Shown here in pieces: positions 8,964 through 19,893 of a stretch of DNA of 64,000 nt (positions within the stretch are counted from its first letter, which is position 1; each line of letters starts with the position of its first letter). Under the pieces are notes generated by a model. That model saw nothing but the letters and a program-made list of their open reading frames with translations, was not told the DNA's origin and searched no databases. Source of the DNA: Gracilaria domingensis (taxonomy: Eukaryota; Rhodophyta; Florideophyceae; Gracilariales; Gracilariaceae); the NCBI GenBank assembly GCA_022539475.1, contig VCMS01000054.1, positions 124,001-188,000 on the forward strand, read 5' to 3'. Position numbers and translations under genes: made by a program.

Positions 8964-11057
8964 TCAATCTCCAGCCTCCCTGACTTTCACCGTAGAATTG
9001 TTGCGGGTATTCTGTACCCTCAGCTTCTCGACAAAAACATTGAGCACAGCAATATCAGCGGGATTAACTCCTCCGATACGAGCTGCCTGTCCAAGTGTTT
9101 CCGGACGAATCTTCGACAACTTTTCCCTCGCCTCAAGTCTCAATCCATTGACAGAAGAATAATCAATGTCAGGTAATCGCTTTGAAAACGCTTTCTTCGT
9201 CTTTTCAATTTCGTCAAACTGTCGCTTGATATATCCTTCATACTTGACTTCAGTCTCCACACGTTCTCTTTCATATGCGTTTTGAAGCTGTCCATCTAGT
9301 CCTGTTTGTTGTAGACGACTGTAGCTAAGCGCTGGTTGTTTGAGCAGGTCCGCGAGGGTGGAGCTTTGCTTTATCGATGCTCCAATCTTGCGAAGCTTTT
9401 CTGCATCCTCGCTGCTTCCAGATACACGCGTGTGATATAGGCGCCTCATCTCACGCTCTATCCGTTGTGATTTCTCTTCGAATATCTTCCATCGGTATTC
9501 GTCAATCATTCCAATCGATCTACCCAGCGGCGTCATGCGACTATCTGCATTGTCCGCTCTCAAAATTAGGCGATACTCTGAGCGCGATGTGAGCACGCGG
9601 TATGGCTCTCTCAATGGTTTTGTGCAAAGGTCATCAATCATTGTGCCAATGAACGAACTTTCCCTCGACAACGAAATCATGTCCATTCCAAGCGCCCGCC
9701 TCGCGGCATTAATGCCAGCAATAAGCCCTTGCGAAGCAGCTTCCTCGTAACCAGTGGTACCGCATACTTGTCCCGCAAAGTATAACCCATCGACATTCTT
9801 GCTCATCAAGGTAGTATGCAACTGGGTCGCAGGGATATAATCGTAGTCAACACTATACGCTGGACGCACCATGGTAGCGCTTTCCAATCCCGGAATGGTG
9901 CGCAGAACTTCAAGTTGGACATCTTCTGGGAGACCAGTGCTAAACCCCTGTATATAAAGCTCCGGAATGGTCCGACCTTCGGGTTCAATAAAGATCTGAT
10001 GCGAAAGTTTATCGGAAAATCGAACAATCTTGTCCTCTATACTGGGGCAATACCGAGGTCCGGTAGATTCCATAAAGCCGCCGTACTTGGGCGTGAGATG
10101 CAGACTTTGCTGGATCATTTGATGGGTGCAGGGTGAGGTTCGCGTGAGATAGCAGGGCATTGTTTCTCGTGGATTCCATTCGGATGGGTCAAAACTGAAC
10201 CAATGATCGTGTTCATCAGAGGGCTGCGGCTCCATTACAGAGTAGTTGACGGACCGAGAGTCAATTCGAGGTGGTGTACCAGTCTTCAATCTTCCGGTCT
10301 CAAAACCCAGGTCGGCTAGAGTCTGTGTGAGCCCAAGGGCCGGAAGTTCGCCAGCGCGACCAGCAGGCATGCTGCGGGCGCCGACCCAAATGGTACCCTG
10401 CAAGAAGGTTCCTGTGGTAATGACCACGCTTTTTGTTCGAAAGGCGGCACCGAAGAAGGTGGTGACGCCGACGATGTCATCATTATCACCCATGACGAGG
10501 TCATGCACCATGCCTTCTCTGATGTCAAGAAATGGAGTGGACGCACGCTGGTTTAACACATGAGTCATCATCTGCGAATACTCTCTCTTGTCTGTCTGTG
10601 CGCGCAAGGCCCACACCGCAGGACCCTTTGAGCGGTTTAAAATGCGGCGTTGCAAATATGTTCTATCGGCAATACGTCCAATCCAGCCGCCCAAGGCGTC
10701 GGTCTCATGTACCAAGGTAGACTTCGCCGGACCACCGACGGCAGGGTTACAAGGCTGCCAGGCAATCTTATCGAGGTTCATGGTAAGCAGGAGGGTCCTC
10801 GCGGAGAGCTTCGAAGCAGCTAGAGCAGCTTCACAGCCGGAATGTCCGGCACCGATAACAATCACATCGTAGCTGGTTGGATGCCAGTTTATCTGACGCT
10901 GCGACTGGCGAAGCAGTGCTGTCGGACGCGGCTTCCGCCTGCGCGGGGCGGACGAGACCGGACGCCGGGAGGATGCGAGAGAGAGGTGGCGCGGGCTTCG
11001 ATGCAACGGAAGGGGCGAAATGAAGGACGTCATGTCTCGCAGAATGGGTCGCGCCAT
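8964..11057 (-). CDS. mnmG: MnmG/GidA (MTO1), organellar tRNA uridine-modification enzyme
   Basis: 697 residues from the ATG at 11057. Bacterial MnmG has about 630; the extra length is an Arg/Ser/Pro-rich N-terminal leader of about 60 residues, like a plastid or mitochondrial targeting peptide. The FAD-binding motif [15 protein letters not shown] is at residues 69-83. Family signatures are present: [27 protein letters not shown] and FIEPEGR. The C-terminal helical domain is complete (KYEGYIKRQ, then [10 protein letters not shown]). With MnmE it installs the carboxymethylaminomethyl-type modification on wobble U34 of organellar tRNAs, using FAD and methylene-tetrahydrofolate. The MnmE partner is not in this window. 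Which organelle it serves cannot be told from the leader alone. Confidence 0.95.
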   Translation of the reverse strand: MARPILRDMTSFISPLPLHRSPRHLSLASSRRPVSSAPRRRKPRPTALLRQSQRQINWHPTSYDVIVIGAGHSGCEAALAASKLSARTLLLTMNLDKIAWQPCNPAVGGPAKSTLVHETDALGGWIGRIADRTYLQRRILNRSKGPAVWALRAQTDKREYSQMMTHVLNQRASTPFLDIREGMVHDLVMGDNDDIVGVTTFFGAAFRTKSVVITTGTFLQGTIWVGARSMPAGRAGELPALGLTQTLADLGFETGRLKTGTPPRIDSRSVNYSVMEPQPSDEHDHWFSFDPSEWNPRETMPCYLTRTSPCTHQMIQQSLHLTPKYGGFMESTGPRYCPSIEDKIVRFSDKLSHQIFIEPEGRTIPELYIQGFSTGLPEDVQLEVLRTIPGLESATMVRPAYSVDYDYIPATQLHTTLMSKNVDGLYFAGQVCGTTGYEEAASQGLIAGINAARRALGMDMISLSRESSFIGTMIDDLCTKPLREPYRVLTSRSEYRLILRADNADSRMTPLGRSIGMIDEYRWKIFEEKSQRIEREMRRLYHTRVSGSSEDAEKLRKIGASIKQSSTLADLLKQPALSYSRLQQTGLDGQLQNAYERERVETEVKYEGYIKRQFDEIEKTKKAFSKRLPDIDYSSVNGLRLEAREKLSKIRPETLGQAARIGGVNPADIAVLNVFVEKLRVQNTRNNSTVKVREAGD

Positions 11058-11999
11058 GCGAAGCAGCCGGCCTCGGAGGCCGCGCCCCCGGTTCGTGCTC
11101 TACATTTTTGAGATGCGATTTGATCCGAGAAGCTCAATTTGCAAATGCGAAAAGAAATTACAAGTCGCTGGCTTACAGAGTATCTCAATCCTGTGCACCT
11201 ATATAATAATATCTACCACGTGCTTCATATCTATCGATACTCCCCACAACCTCAACGGCAATTATAATCTTCACATTGCGTCGACTGCGTCTCGTACCTC
11301 CATCTTCTTCCCGGCGGTTGATGGCAATGGCCCAAGGGGCCGAAGCGCGTCATGTTATGCAGCAGCATGAGGATTTGGCTGTGCTGAACAACGCGCATGT
11401 GATCGGGCGGGAAACTTGCTCCAGCTGAACCGGATAGCTTCACTACATGTAGTGTGGATGATCACCGCAAACTATTGGTAGACTTGGGTCAGGTAGACGG
11501 TATCTATAAAGTTTTTAACTTCAAGCAAAGACCTAATCTTGCTATCGTACCGTCGTACCTTCGAAAGATATTTGACTTCGAATCGGTCTGCTCTTGGCTG
11601 TGTTGCCGCCAGCGCTAATAATGAAAAAACAACGCTGCGCAGATTCACGCGCAAAATTCCATTTGATTGGCTCCATGAGGAAGTTTATTGCAAATGAGAT
11701 GTCTTCTGAACGAATTGGCGTTACCAACGGCAGTTCACCGCTACTGTACAGTCAATACTGTTGCAAGCACAGTTATCATAAGGTGGTAATACGTGAATGC
11801 TGTACAATCAACGCCAGGGGTATCTAAGGATAGATACCCTTCTTGCGTCTCTCACAAAACGCGTAAATAAAGGCCTCATTCATTCATTCATTCATCATCA
11901 TCATACCCCGCTTCGCGTAAACCCATATCTCAAATCTGGTAAGCCACCCCGCCGCCGTCGTCCGTGCCCCCTTCACAGAGAGCGTTCGACCTTGCGAAC
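11058..11999. other. Intergenic region, with a short tetranucleotide repeat
   Basis: About 940 bp between MnmG and the first giant glycosyltransferase, which are transcribed divergently, so it holds both promoters. I see no gene. A short ATTC/ATC microsatellite lies near 11878-11903, about 100 bp before the glycosyltransferase ATG. Confidence 0.65.
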
Positions 12000-14900
12000 A
12001 TGACGCTTCGCGAGCGTATACGTCGAAGTCAAGTGCAGAGCCGCGTGTCGAAAAAACGACCCGCTCGTCGTACAGTCGCTACAGCCCCTTTACTTGCTGC
12101 TTTATTCACGCTACCTCTTCTAACATTTCTCGCGCCGTCTGGTGTACTGCCGTCATCTTCTCCTCGCTCACGCCATTCTGCAGAGCATCCTCACTCTCTA
12201 CATGAGTCTTCAACTCCACAACGTTTTCTCAGATGGCATGATACTACACCGCTGCCACTTGAACACCCCAGACTTTCCAACCATTCCTTGGCAGCTGTTC
12301 GTCATCAGATGCCTTCTGACAATCGTCCATCGCTTCATGCTGTTTTCGTCTGTCAGACCCCGTGCTGTGCTAAATTGCTCAATTCTTCATTGCGCGCACT
12401 CGTTCGACAGACCTTTGTCCCCTCTGTATTAACCATCGTCCACGCATGTGCATCGTCTGCTCAGTCTACTTTGCTTCACGACGTGCGAAGAGCAATAGCG
12501 GATGAGACAGAAGTATCCACAAGTTATGCTTTACGACCGGAACTTACTACGCATTCTTGTCCGACGCGTAACTATGCCAGCTGTGTTCTATCATATCTCG
12601 CGAGGGCTGGTCAGCGAGACGATGGGTTTGGGGTGCTGCTCGATGAAGGTGTCATCTTTGAGCCTACTGCTATGGAAAAGGCATATATCTCTTTACTGCA
12701 TCGCTCCGACACCTTTGCCATTCGAATGCTATCATATAACTATCACTCACTCTTGAAATCATACCAACAGGAAGATCCCCTTCTCGTGCGCCGTGTACTT
12801 CCCCGAAATGTTACTTCGGAATCACACGCCATTGTTCCCTTTCCTCTATTCTACAGCATCTCGTCATATCAACGAGCTGTAACGCAGTCGTATCATATAC
12901 AATCCTCATTCGCAAAATGGGCACCTCTTGTATCAATTCTTTCCCATTCGTCATTGCTACGCGAAGCTCTTTTCACCCGCACTCACAGACACACAACTCT
13001 ATCACTGGATCTTTTCCCCAAGTCATCGATTTTGCTACCGGCTCATCTACACTCCGAATTGGCGTTCTACAAATGGTCAGCGCGGAACGAGGAGTCGGAA
13101 ATGTACCGATATGATGTGTTCGACATGTCCAACTCGTTCGCAACTCTTGATTTATCGCCGATCCCATTCTGGCCGATTGAGAATCGCAAGGAACATCACA
13201 TCATGTTCCTACTCCCATGGATGCAAATGGGAGGAAGCGAGAAATGTATACTGGACATTGCTCAGAAAGCGCTGTCACTGGACTGGCACATCACATTTGT
13301 GCTGACGATGCCGTTCTGGGCGGAGGATTCTCTTGGGGAGATGTCATTGCAACATCAGTGGCTGGATCGCGCGCTACAACTGACCCCCGACACTTTTGAT
13401 CTGTTACAGCTAGCTCCACATCAACATTCGTCACGGCTACTTCGTCACCTGCTGGCATCTCGTCGACCGGACTTTGTGTTGATGGCAAATTCACGGTGGG
13501 CGTACTCGCATGCGTCGTTGATCAATGCGGTGGTTCCGAATGCAGTGGTTGCGGACTACAACCACATGATACACATGAGCTGGGAGGGGGGTGGGATGCC
13601 TCGATTTGGGGCGAATCAGACACGGAGCTTTGACATCCATTTGACGGCTTCCCACGACGTGGAGAATTCGATGCGAAAGTGGATTGCACCTGAGGTGCTG
13701 GCGAATAACCGACAAAAAGTGCGCACATGTTATATCGGTACGGACCCTGACCTACTTTACAGCGGGGAAGAACGGACGAGTGTTCGTTCGAGAATGCGAG
13801 CGGAGCTTGGGATATCGGAGGAATCGACGGTTGTTTTGTATGCGGGGCGATTCATCGTTGAGAAAGGTATCGATATCGTGGCAGATATTGCGAGGATTGC
13901 TGCGAATGATGCGGAGCTGGGGGCGAGGTTGACATTTTTGTTTGTGGGAAGCGGACCGGAGTTGGAGAGGCTAGAATCGCTTCCTGAGCTTGGAGCGGAT
14001 GGAAATCGTGTGGTGATTGTTAAACCTCCAGCGTATGGGCTTGGGGAGATGAGGAAGTACTATGCGATGTCGGACATCTTCCTGCTACCGTCAGTTAACG
14101 AGGGAATTGCGTTGGTTTTGTACGAAGCGATGGCTTCTGGGATGCTTGTGATGTCGACAGATGTCGGGGGCCAACGGGAACTGATCACGAATGAGACTGG
14201 TGTGCTGTTGACAAACTACCAGAGTTATTCGAAGATGCTTAACCACACTGTGATGAGGCTGCAAGAAGTTCTTGAGCACCCGAAGAGGTACACGAATGTG
14301 ATAGATGCAGGGACGCGTCTTGTGCGGAACAAGTTCACGACGAAGCGGTTTGGGGAATGTGTGGTTCGCAATCTGAAGGAGGTTCAGCGAAGAAAGGAAA
14401 AGCAAAACTTGTTGTCGCGGGAGCACTGGGAAGATATGGACGTGATTGAGAAGCGAGTGGACGATGTATCGGATCATGTCTTAGACGGGGTGGCGGTGGA
14501 GCGATTCCATGGGCTGTACAACCGTGATCGTGTTGAACGTTCCCTTGAGGGATTTATGACAATTGGGGTGAAGACGTACGTGTGTGACGAGACCATAGTA
14601 CGTCAAGTGGAAAACCTTGTTCGTTCGATCCGCGTACACTATCCGAGAATACGAGTTATCCTGGCCAATGATGGGCCGATGTCTTTAGGCAACGAGAAGT
14701 TCCTGCAAGAGGATCCGTTCACAGAGGAGCATGTATTGCCGGCGGACAGTGGCATATCGTACGGACGGAACCATATGGTGAATGCGACAGTTTCGCGGTA
14801 CTTTCTACTGCTGGATGACGATCATGTGTTTGACGACACAACTAACTTGACTGTGTTGTTGAATGGTATTCATAAGGATGATTTCGACATTGTCGGAATA

Positions 14901-15386
14901 CGCGTCAGAAATCTACCGGGAATCGACGAGTTGGAGCGGATTGGCATTCTCATACCACGGTATGTGGCAAACATTACAAGGTTTGAAGACCGAGAAGTGA
15001 CTCTTTGCGTATGGAACGAAAACGATGGTCCGAGTGTGTACGGTATCATGCATCCATTCCAAGTCGATGTGCTTCACAACGCGTTTGTGGCGGGAGTGGA
15101 TGTGTTGCGGAAACATGGGTGGAGAAACGAACTGAAAGTGAACGAACACATGACGTTTTTCCTCGACGCAAAAGACGCTGGCATTAAGGTTGGATACCTC
15201 CCGAGCGTGTTTGTTCACCATAGAGCAAGAGATTATTCAGATTGTTACTTTAACGTGCGTTTCCGGGAGGACAAATATGCCGAACTTCTGCCGTACACGG
15301 ACCAATTCTTATGGGATATCGAATGTCAACGCAAGTTTCCTGGGCGGATTAGAGAGCACATAATTGAGCGAGAGCTGGCAGATTAG
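12000..15386 (+). CDS. Three-module membrane glycosyltransferase, copy A (GT2-like + GT4 + GT12-like)
   Basis: 1,128 residues from the ATG at 12000; the frame opens a little earlier only through a GTG. A basic tail and one anchor (about residues 27-46) predict a type II Golgi protein. Module 1 (about 112-300) starts like a GT2 fold (VFVCQTPCCAKLLNSSLRAL) and has LLDEG at 213-217 where GT2 enzymes have a DxD, so it may be inactive. Module 2 (about 398-830) is GT4: MQMGGSEK, then AGRFIVEKGID, and the EX7E motif with E701 and E709. Module 3 (about 853-1110) resembles the catalytic domain of GT12 beta-1,4-GalNAc transferases, with DDD at 939-941 and the acceptor-side MTFFLDAKDAGIKVG. It probably builds a complex glycan. 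The centre is identical to copy B at 15860-19207. Confidence 0.85.
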   Translation: MTLRERIRRSQVQSRVSKKRPARRTVATAPLLAALFTLPLLTFLAPSGVLPSSSPRSRHSAEHPHSLHESSTPQRFLRWHDTTPLPLEHPRLSNHSLAAVRHQMPSDNRPSLHAVFVCQTPCCAKLLNSSLRALVRQTFVPSVLTIVHACASSAQSTLLHDVRRAIADETEVSTSYALRPELTTHSCPTRNYASCVLSYLARAGQRDDGFGVLLDEGVIFEPTAMEKAYISLLHRSDTFAIRMLSYNYHSLLKSYQQEDPLLVRRVLPRNVTSESHAIVPFPLFYSISSYQRAVTQSYHIQSSFAKWAPLVSILSHSSLLREALFTRTHRHTTLSLDLFPKSSILLPAHLHSELAFYKWSARNEESEMYRYDVFDMSNSFATLDLSPIPFWPIENRKEHHIMFLLPWMQMGGSEKCILDIAQKALSLDWHITFVLTMPFWAEDSLGEMSLQHQWLDRALQLTPDTFDLLQLAPHQHSSRLLRHLLASRRPDFVLMANSRWAYSHASLINAVVPNAVVADYNHMIHMSWEGGGMPRFGANQTRSFDIHLTASHDVENSMRKWIAPEVLANNRQKVRTCYIGTDPDLLYSGEERTSVRSRMRAELGISEESTVVLYAGRFIVEKGIDIVADIARIAANDAELGARLTFLFVGSGPELERLESLPELGADGNRVVIVKPPAYGLGEMRKYYAMSDIFLLPSVNEGIALVLYEAMASGMLVMSTDVGGQRELITNETGVLLTNYQSYSKMLNHTVMRLQEVLEHPKRYTNVIDAGTRLVRNKFTTKRFGECVVRNLKEVQRRKEKQNLLSREHWEDMDVIEKRVDDVSDHVLDGVAVERFHGLYNRDRVERSLEGFMTIGVKTYVCDETIVRQVENLVRSIRVHYPRIRVILANDGPMSLGNEKFLQEDPFTEEHVLPADSGISYGRNHMVNATVSRYFLLLDDDHVFDDTTNLTVLLNGIHKDDFDIVGIRVRNLPGIDELERIGILIPRYVANITRFEDREVTLCVWNENDGPSVYGIMHPFQVDVLHNAFVAGVDVLRKHGWRNELKVNEHMTFFLDAKDAGIKVGYLPSVFVHHRARDYSDCYFNVRFREDKYAELLPYTDQFLWDIECQRKFPGRIREHIIERELAD
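12688..14832 (+). repeat. Gene-conversion tract, copy A member
   Basis: This 2,145-bp stretch is, at every position I compared, identical to 16542-18686 (offset 3,854). Flanks on both sides diverge at once: the first differences are at 12687/16541 on the left and 14833/18687 on the right. It covers the end of module 1, the whole GT4 module and the first third of module 3, up to the DDD motif. Confidence 0.88.
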
Positions 15387-15859
15387 ATCTTGTAGGTGAT
15401 GCTCGACGACGCATATATGTAAATATGAACCAACAACGACGTGAAGGAAGCCGCCTTTTCGCTTGACTCTGCACATAGGCCATTATCATCTGTCATGTAA
15501 AGTGAAGTTTTCGAAAACACTGTCAGGATATAGAGTTACTACGCAAAGGACCACCATGCAAGGGTAAATGATCCAGCTCAAAATGTTCAGGTCGTCGACG
15601 TGACAATGCTAGGCTGCCTGGGTTAGAGGGCTAACAACGCGCACAAGTCTTTTTATAAACCTGTAGAACTCCAATGGCCGACAGTTCGATTCTTCGTCAA
15701 TGACTTCGAGACGCATTATCGCACGCTGCTGACCTTCCAAAGGTCTATCCTACTCTTCAATACCCCCCATTCCACGTAATCTCTTCCATAGATCGTTCCA
15801 ACACACTACCATCCTGTGACTCGCCGGCTCAAGTCCCGTGCCGCTTTCCGCACATCTGC

Positions 15860-18800
15860 ATGACACGCGGAGAACGACTGCGTCGAGCGCCAGGTGCAGC
15901 GCGCTTTCCGAAGAAGGCGCCAGTTCGATTACGTATTGTGCACTCTGCGCTGTTCTTCGCGACTTTCGGCCTGCTTCTCCTTGTGTTGCTCGCCCCCTCC
16001 ACGCGGTTACCCGACGCCCGTATCTATGATCAACCGCAAAGCGTTGGGCCGCCTCTGAACCATCCTCAAGGGCTTTCTCACCCTCTGAGATGGAAGCCAA
16101 ACTCCTTTGATGTTGAGTCTCCGCGGTTGTCAAATCAATCGTTGGTGGCGGTGCGTCGTCAAATGCCTCGTGAGAATCGTCCCACTGTACATGCCGTATT
16201 TGTGTGTCAGACACCATGCTGCGCTCAATTGCTAAATGCTTCCTTGCGTGCGCTTGTTCGACAAACATTTGTTCCGACTTCTTTAACAATCATACATTCG
16301 TGCTCAGGACCGTCTAACTCAAGGTTCATCGACAACGTTCGCAGCGCACTTGCAGATGACACAGTAGTTCCCACGAGTCTTTCGCAAAGACCGGAGTTTG
16401 TCCCTTATCGATGTCCACTGCATAGCTATGCAAATTGTGTGTTAGCATATCTTGCCCGAGATGAACATGCCGAGGACTCGTTCGGTGTACTCTTAGATGA
16501 AGGTGTCATCTTTGAACCTACTGCTATGGAAAAGGCATATCTCTCTTTACTGCATCGCTCCGACACCTTTGCCATTCGAATGCTATCATATAACTATCAC
16601 TCACTCTTGAAATCATACCAACAGGAAGATCCCCTTCTCGTGCGCCGTGTACTTCCCCGAAATGTTACTTCGGAATCACACGCCATTGTTCCCTTTCCTC
16701 TATTCTACAGCATCTCGTCATATCAACGAGCTGTAACGCAGTCGTATCATATACAATCCTCATTCGCAAAATGGGCACCTCTTGTATCAATTCTTTCCCA
16801 TTCGTCATTGCTACGCGAAGCTCTTTTCACCCGCACTCACAGACACACAACTCTATCACTGGATCTTTTCCCCAAGTCATCGATTTTGCTACCGGCTCAT
16901 CTACACTCCGAATTGGCGTTCTACAAATGGTCAGCGCGGAACGAGGAGTCGGAAATGTACCGATATGATGTGTTCGACATGTCCAACTCGTTCGCAACTC
17001 TTGATTTATCGCCGATCCCATTCTGGCCGATTGAGAATCGCAAGGAACATCACATCATGTTCCTACTCCCATGGATGCAAATGGGAGGAAGCGAGAAATG
17101 TATACTGGACATTGCTCAGAAAGCGCTGTCACTGGACTGGCACATCACATTTGTGCTGACGATGCCGTTCTGGGCGGAGGATTCTCTTGGGGAGATGTCA
17201 TTGCAACATCAGTGGCTGGATCGCGCGCTACAACTGACCCCCGACACTTTTGATCTGTTACAGCTAGCTCCACATCAACATTCGTCACGGCTACTTCGTC
17301 ACCTGCTGGCATCTCGTCGACCGGACTTTGTGTTGATGGCAAATTCACGGTGGGCGTACTCGCATGCGTCGTTGATCAATGCGGTGGTTCCGAATGCAGT
17401 GGTTGCGGACTACAACCACATGATACACATGAGCTGGGAGGGGGGTGGGATGCCTCGATTTGGGGCGAATCAGACACGGAGCTTTGACATCCATTTGACG
17501 GCTTCCCACGACGTGGAGAATTCGATGCGAAAGTGGATTGCACCTGAGGTGCTGGCGAATAACCGACAAAAAGTGCGCACATGTTATATCGGTACGGACC
17601 CTGACCTACTTTACAGCGGGGAAGAACGGACGAGTGTTCGTTCGAGAATGCGAGCGGAGCTTGGGATATCGGAGGAATCGACGGTTGTTTTGTATGCGGG
17701 GCGATTCATCGTTGAGAAAGGTATCGATATCGTGGCAGATATTGCGAGGATTGCTGCGAATGATGCGGAGCTGGGGGCGAGGTTGACATTTTTGTTTGTG
17801 GGAAGCGGACCGGAGTTGGAGAGGCTAGAATCGCTTCCTGAGCTTGGAGCGGATGGAAATCGTGTGGTGATTGTTAAACCTCCAGCGTATGGGCTTGGGG
17901 AGATGAGGAAGTACTATGCGATGTCGGACATCTTCCTGCTACCGTCAGTTAACGAGGGAATTGCGTTGGTTTTGTACGAAGCGATGGCTTCTGGGATGCT
18001 TGTGATGTCGACAGATGTCGGGGGCCAACGGGAACTGATCACGAATGAGACTGGTGTGCTGTTGACAAACTACCAGAGTTATTCGAAGATGCTTAACCAC
18101 ACTGTGATGAGGCTGCAAGAAGTTCTTGAGCACCCGAAGAGGTACACGAATGTGATAGATGCAGGGACGCGTCTTGTGCGGAACAAGTTCACGACGAAGC
18201 GGTTTGGGGAATGTGTGGTTCGCAATCTGAAGGAGGTTCAGCGAAGAAAGGAAAAGCAAAACTTGTTGTCGCGGGAGCACTGGGAAGATATGGACGTGAT
18301 TGAGAAGCGAGTGGACGATGTATCGGATCATGTCTTAGACGGGGTGGCGGTGGAGCGATTCCATGGGCTGTACAACCGTGATCGTGTTGAACGTTCCCTT
18401 GAGGGATTTATGACAATTGGGGTGAAGACGTACGTGTGTGACGAGACCATAGTACGTCAAGTGGAAAACCTTGTTCGTTCGATCCGCGTACACTATCCGA
18501 GAATACGAGTTATCCTGGCCAATGATGGGCCGATGTCTTTAGGCAACGAGAAGTTCCTGCAAGAGGATCCGTTCACAGAGGAGCATGTATTGCCGGCGGA
18601 CAGTGGCATATCGTACGGACGGAACCATATGGTGAATGCGACAGTTTCGCGGTACTTTCTACTGCTGGATGACGATCATGTGTTTGGCGACACAACGATC
18701 TTAATCGCTTTATTGAATGGGGTGCATAAGGCGGGTTATGACCTCGTTGGGATGCGTTTGAAAAGCGTCGTTGAAGATGATGTGGTTATTCTGCAGCAAG

Positions 18801-19207
18801 TGGGAAATATCACCCGCTTCAAAGAACGGGAACTAACACTATGTATGTGGGACGAGAATTTTGGTCCCGAAAGCTTTGAGGATAATGCACATCCCTTTGC
18901 AGTCGATATATTGCACAATGCATTTATAGCCAACGTGGATGTATTGCGCAAGCATGGTTGGAGAAATGATCTAAAGGTGCACGAACGTATTGCTTTCTTC
19001 ATCGACGCGAAGAAGGCTAATATCAAGATCGGTTATCTCCCGAGCGTTTCGGTCTATCACAGAGCACAAGAACGCTTTGCGTGTCGCTCCAAACTCTTTG
19101 ACGTGTTTGATTCTAGTTCGCTCCCTTATGAGGAAAAGATAAGCTTTGACACAAAATGTGGGGAAAGCTTTCCCAGATGGATTCGGCAGCATGGTTTACA
19201 ACAATAA
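15860..19207 (+). CDS. Three-module membrane glycosyltransferase, copy B (GT2-like + GT4 + GT12-like)
   Basis: 1,115 residues from the ATG at 15860, in tandem with copy A after 473 bp. Its order is the same: basic tail, membrane anchor (about residues 23-46), GT2-like module with LLDEG, GT4 module with the EX7E pair at 699 and 707, and a GT12-like module with DDD at 937-939. The N-terminal 225 or so residues and the C-terminal 170 or so differ clearly from copy A, while the centre is identical at protein and DNA level. The C-terminal module still has the FFIDAKKANIKIG segment. Differing ends may give the copies different acceptors or partners while donor use in the GT4 module stays the same; this is inference. 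Together with the sulfotransferase at 5 kb it suggests a role in secreted polysaccharide. Confidence 0.85.
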   Translation: MTRGERLRRAPGAARFPKKAPVRLRIVHSALFFATFGLLLLVLLAPSTRLPDARIYDQPQSVGPPLNHPQGLSHPLRWKPNSFDVESPRLSNQSLVAVRRQMPRENRPTVHAVFVCQTPCCAQLLNASLRALVRQTFVPTSLTIIHSCSGPSNSRFIDNVRSALADDTVVPTSLSQRPEFVPYRCPLHSYANCVLAYLARDEHAEDSFGVLLDEGVIFEPTAMEKAYLSLLHRSDTFAIRMLSYNYHSLLKSYQQEDPLLVRRVLPRNVTSESHAIVPFPLFYSISSYQRAVTQSYHIQSSFAKWAPLVSILSHSSLLREALFTRTHRHTTLSLDLFPKSSILLPAHLHSELAFYKWSARNEESEMYRYDVFDMSNSFATLDLSPIPFWPIENRKEHHIMFLLPWMQMGGSEKCILDIAQKALSLDWHITFVLTMPFWAEDSLGEMSLQHQWLDRALQLTPDTFDLLQLAPHQHSSRLLRHLLASRRPDFVLMANSRWAYSHASLINAVVPNAVVADYNHMIHMSWEGGGMPRFGANQTRSFDIHLTASHDVENSMRKWIAPEVLANNRQKVRTCYIGTDPDLLYSGEERTSVRSRMRAELGISEESTVVLYAGRFIVEKGIDIVADIARIAANDAELGARLTFLFVGSGPELERLESLPELGADGNRVVIVKPPAYGLGEMRKYYAMSDIFLLPSVNEGIALVLYEAMASGMLVMSTDVGGQRELITNETGVLLTNYQSYSKMLNHTVMRLQEVLEHPKRYTNVIDAGTRLVRNKFTTKRFGECVVRNLKEVQRRKEKQNLLSREHWEDMDVIEKRVDDVSDHVLDGVAVERFHGLYNRDRVERSLEGFMTIGVKTYVCDETIVRQVENLVRSIRVHYPRIRVILANDGPMSLGNEKFLQEDPFTEEHVLPADSGISYGRNHMVNATVSRYFLLLDDDHVFGDTTILIALLNGVHKAGYDLVGMRLKSVVEDDVVILQQVGNITRFKERELTLCMWDENFGPESFEDNAHPFAVDILHNAFIANVDVLRKHGWRNDLKVHERIAFFIDAKKANIKIGYLPSVSVYHRAQERFACRSKLFDVFDSSSLPYEEKISFDTKCGESFPRWIRQHGLQQ
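16542..18686 (+). repeat. Gene-conversion tract, copy B member
   Basis: Partner of 12688-14832, apparently identical over 2,145 bp, with abrupt divergence on both sides. Such a block inside an otherwise diverged tandem pair is the usual mark of recent gene conversion or of unequal crossing-over within the pair. Confidence 0.88.
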
Positions 19208-19893
19208 CGAGCGGGGTAAATCGTACAGCACGACCTATTGACGAGACTCACGTGCATGTATCGAGGTGGATGAGTCTCGAGAGAAGACGCTTCTTTTAGG
19301 AAGCAGCAGTACTCAAGTGACGAGTAGTTGGTCGAACACAGAACTGAAAATTCAGTGTGTGTCGTCAAAACACTCCCAAGTACCCAACCAGAAATGATTT
19401 ACAACACGGTCAAGAGAAACAGGTCAGTGGTTATAGCGTTGATCTGAATCAGAAAGTAAGAGATCAACGCTGCTTGATCTGTGGAACTAACATGCTTGAA
19501 AGGACCGCCAAGGTTGGTATCAGATGCTCTAATGTCGCAGAGGTAGCGGAGCTGAGTTCTGACTTGAAAAAGGTGTGTATGAAGCTTGGACGTGACAATA
19601 TCATGGATCAATTGGAATTGGACTAAAGCGTTCGCACATGATGATCGGATTGAAGATAGGACAGAAAAACTGACAGGCAGAAACAGAATGGAAGCTTGAT
19701 CATTGTTGGTTAAACACAATCGAAAGTATTTTAACAGTGGTTGCAAGTTTCTGAAGCCAACGGATGTGTCCAAGGATGGGTCGCGTTTGCGTCATTTAGT
19801 CCAAATAGAAAAAGACTAGGGCAGCTTTTGCAAGAAGTGAGGAGTAAACTCGATGAAAAGTTTAAATACGTTGGTGTCTCTATGACGTGGGCC
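19208..19893. other. Intergenic region with a 3' hairpin, no supported gene
   Basis: About 690 bp between glycosyltransferase copy B and the convergent hypothetical gene. Arms CGAGACTCA (19242-19250) and TGAGTCTCG (19271-19279) could form a 9-bp stem with a 20-nt loop in the 3' UTR of copy B. An 89-codon frame (19357-19626) lacks an early ATG and matches nothing I know. Confidence 0.6.
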
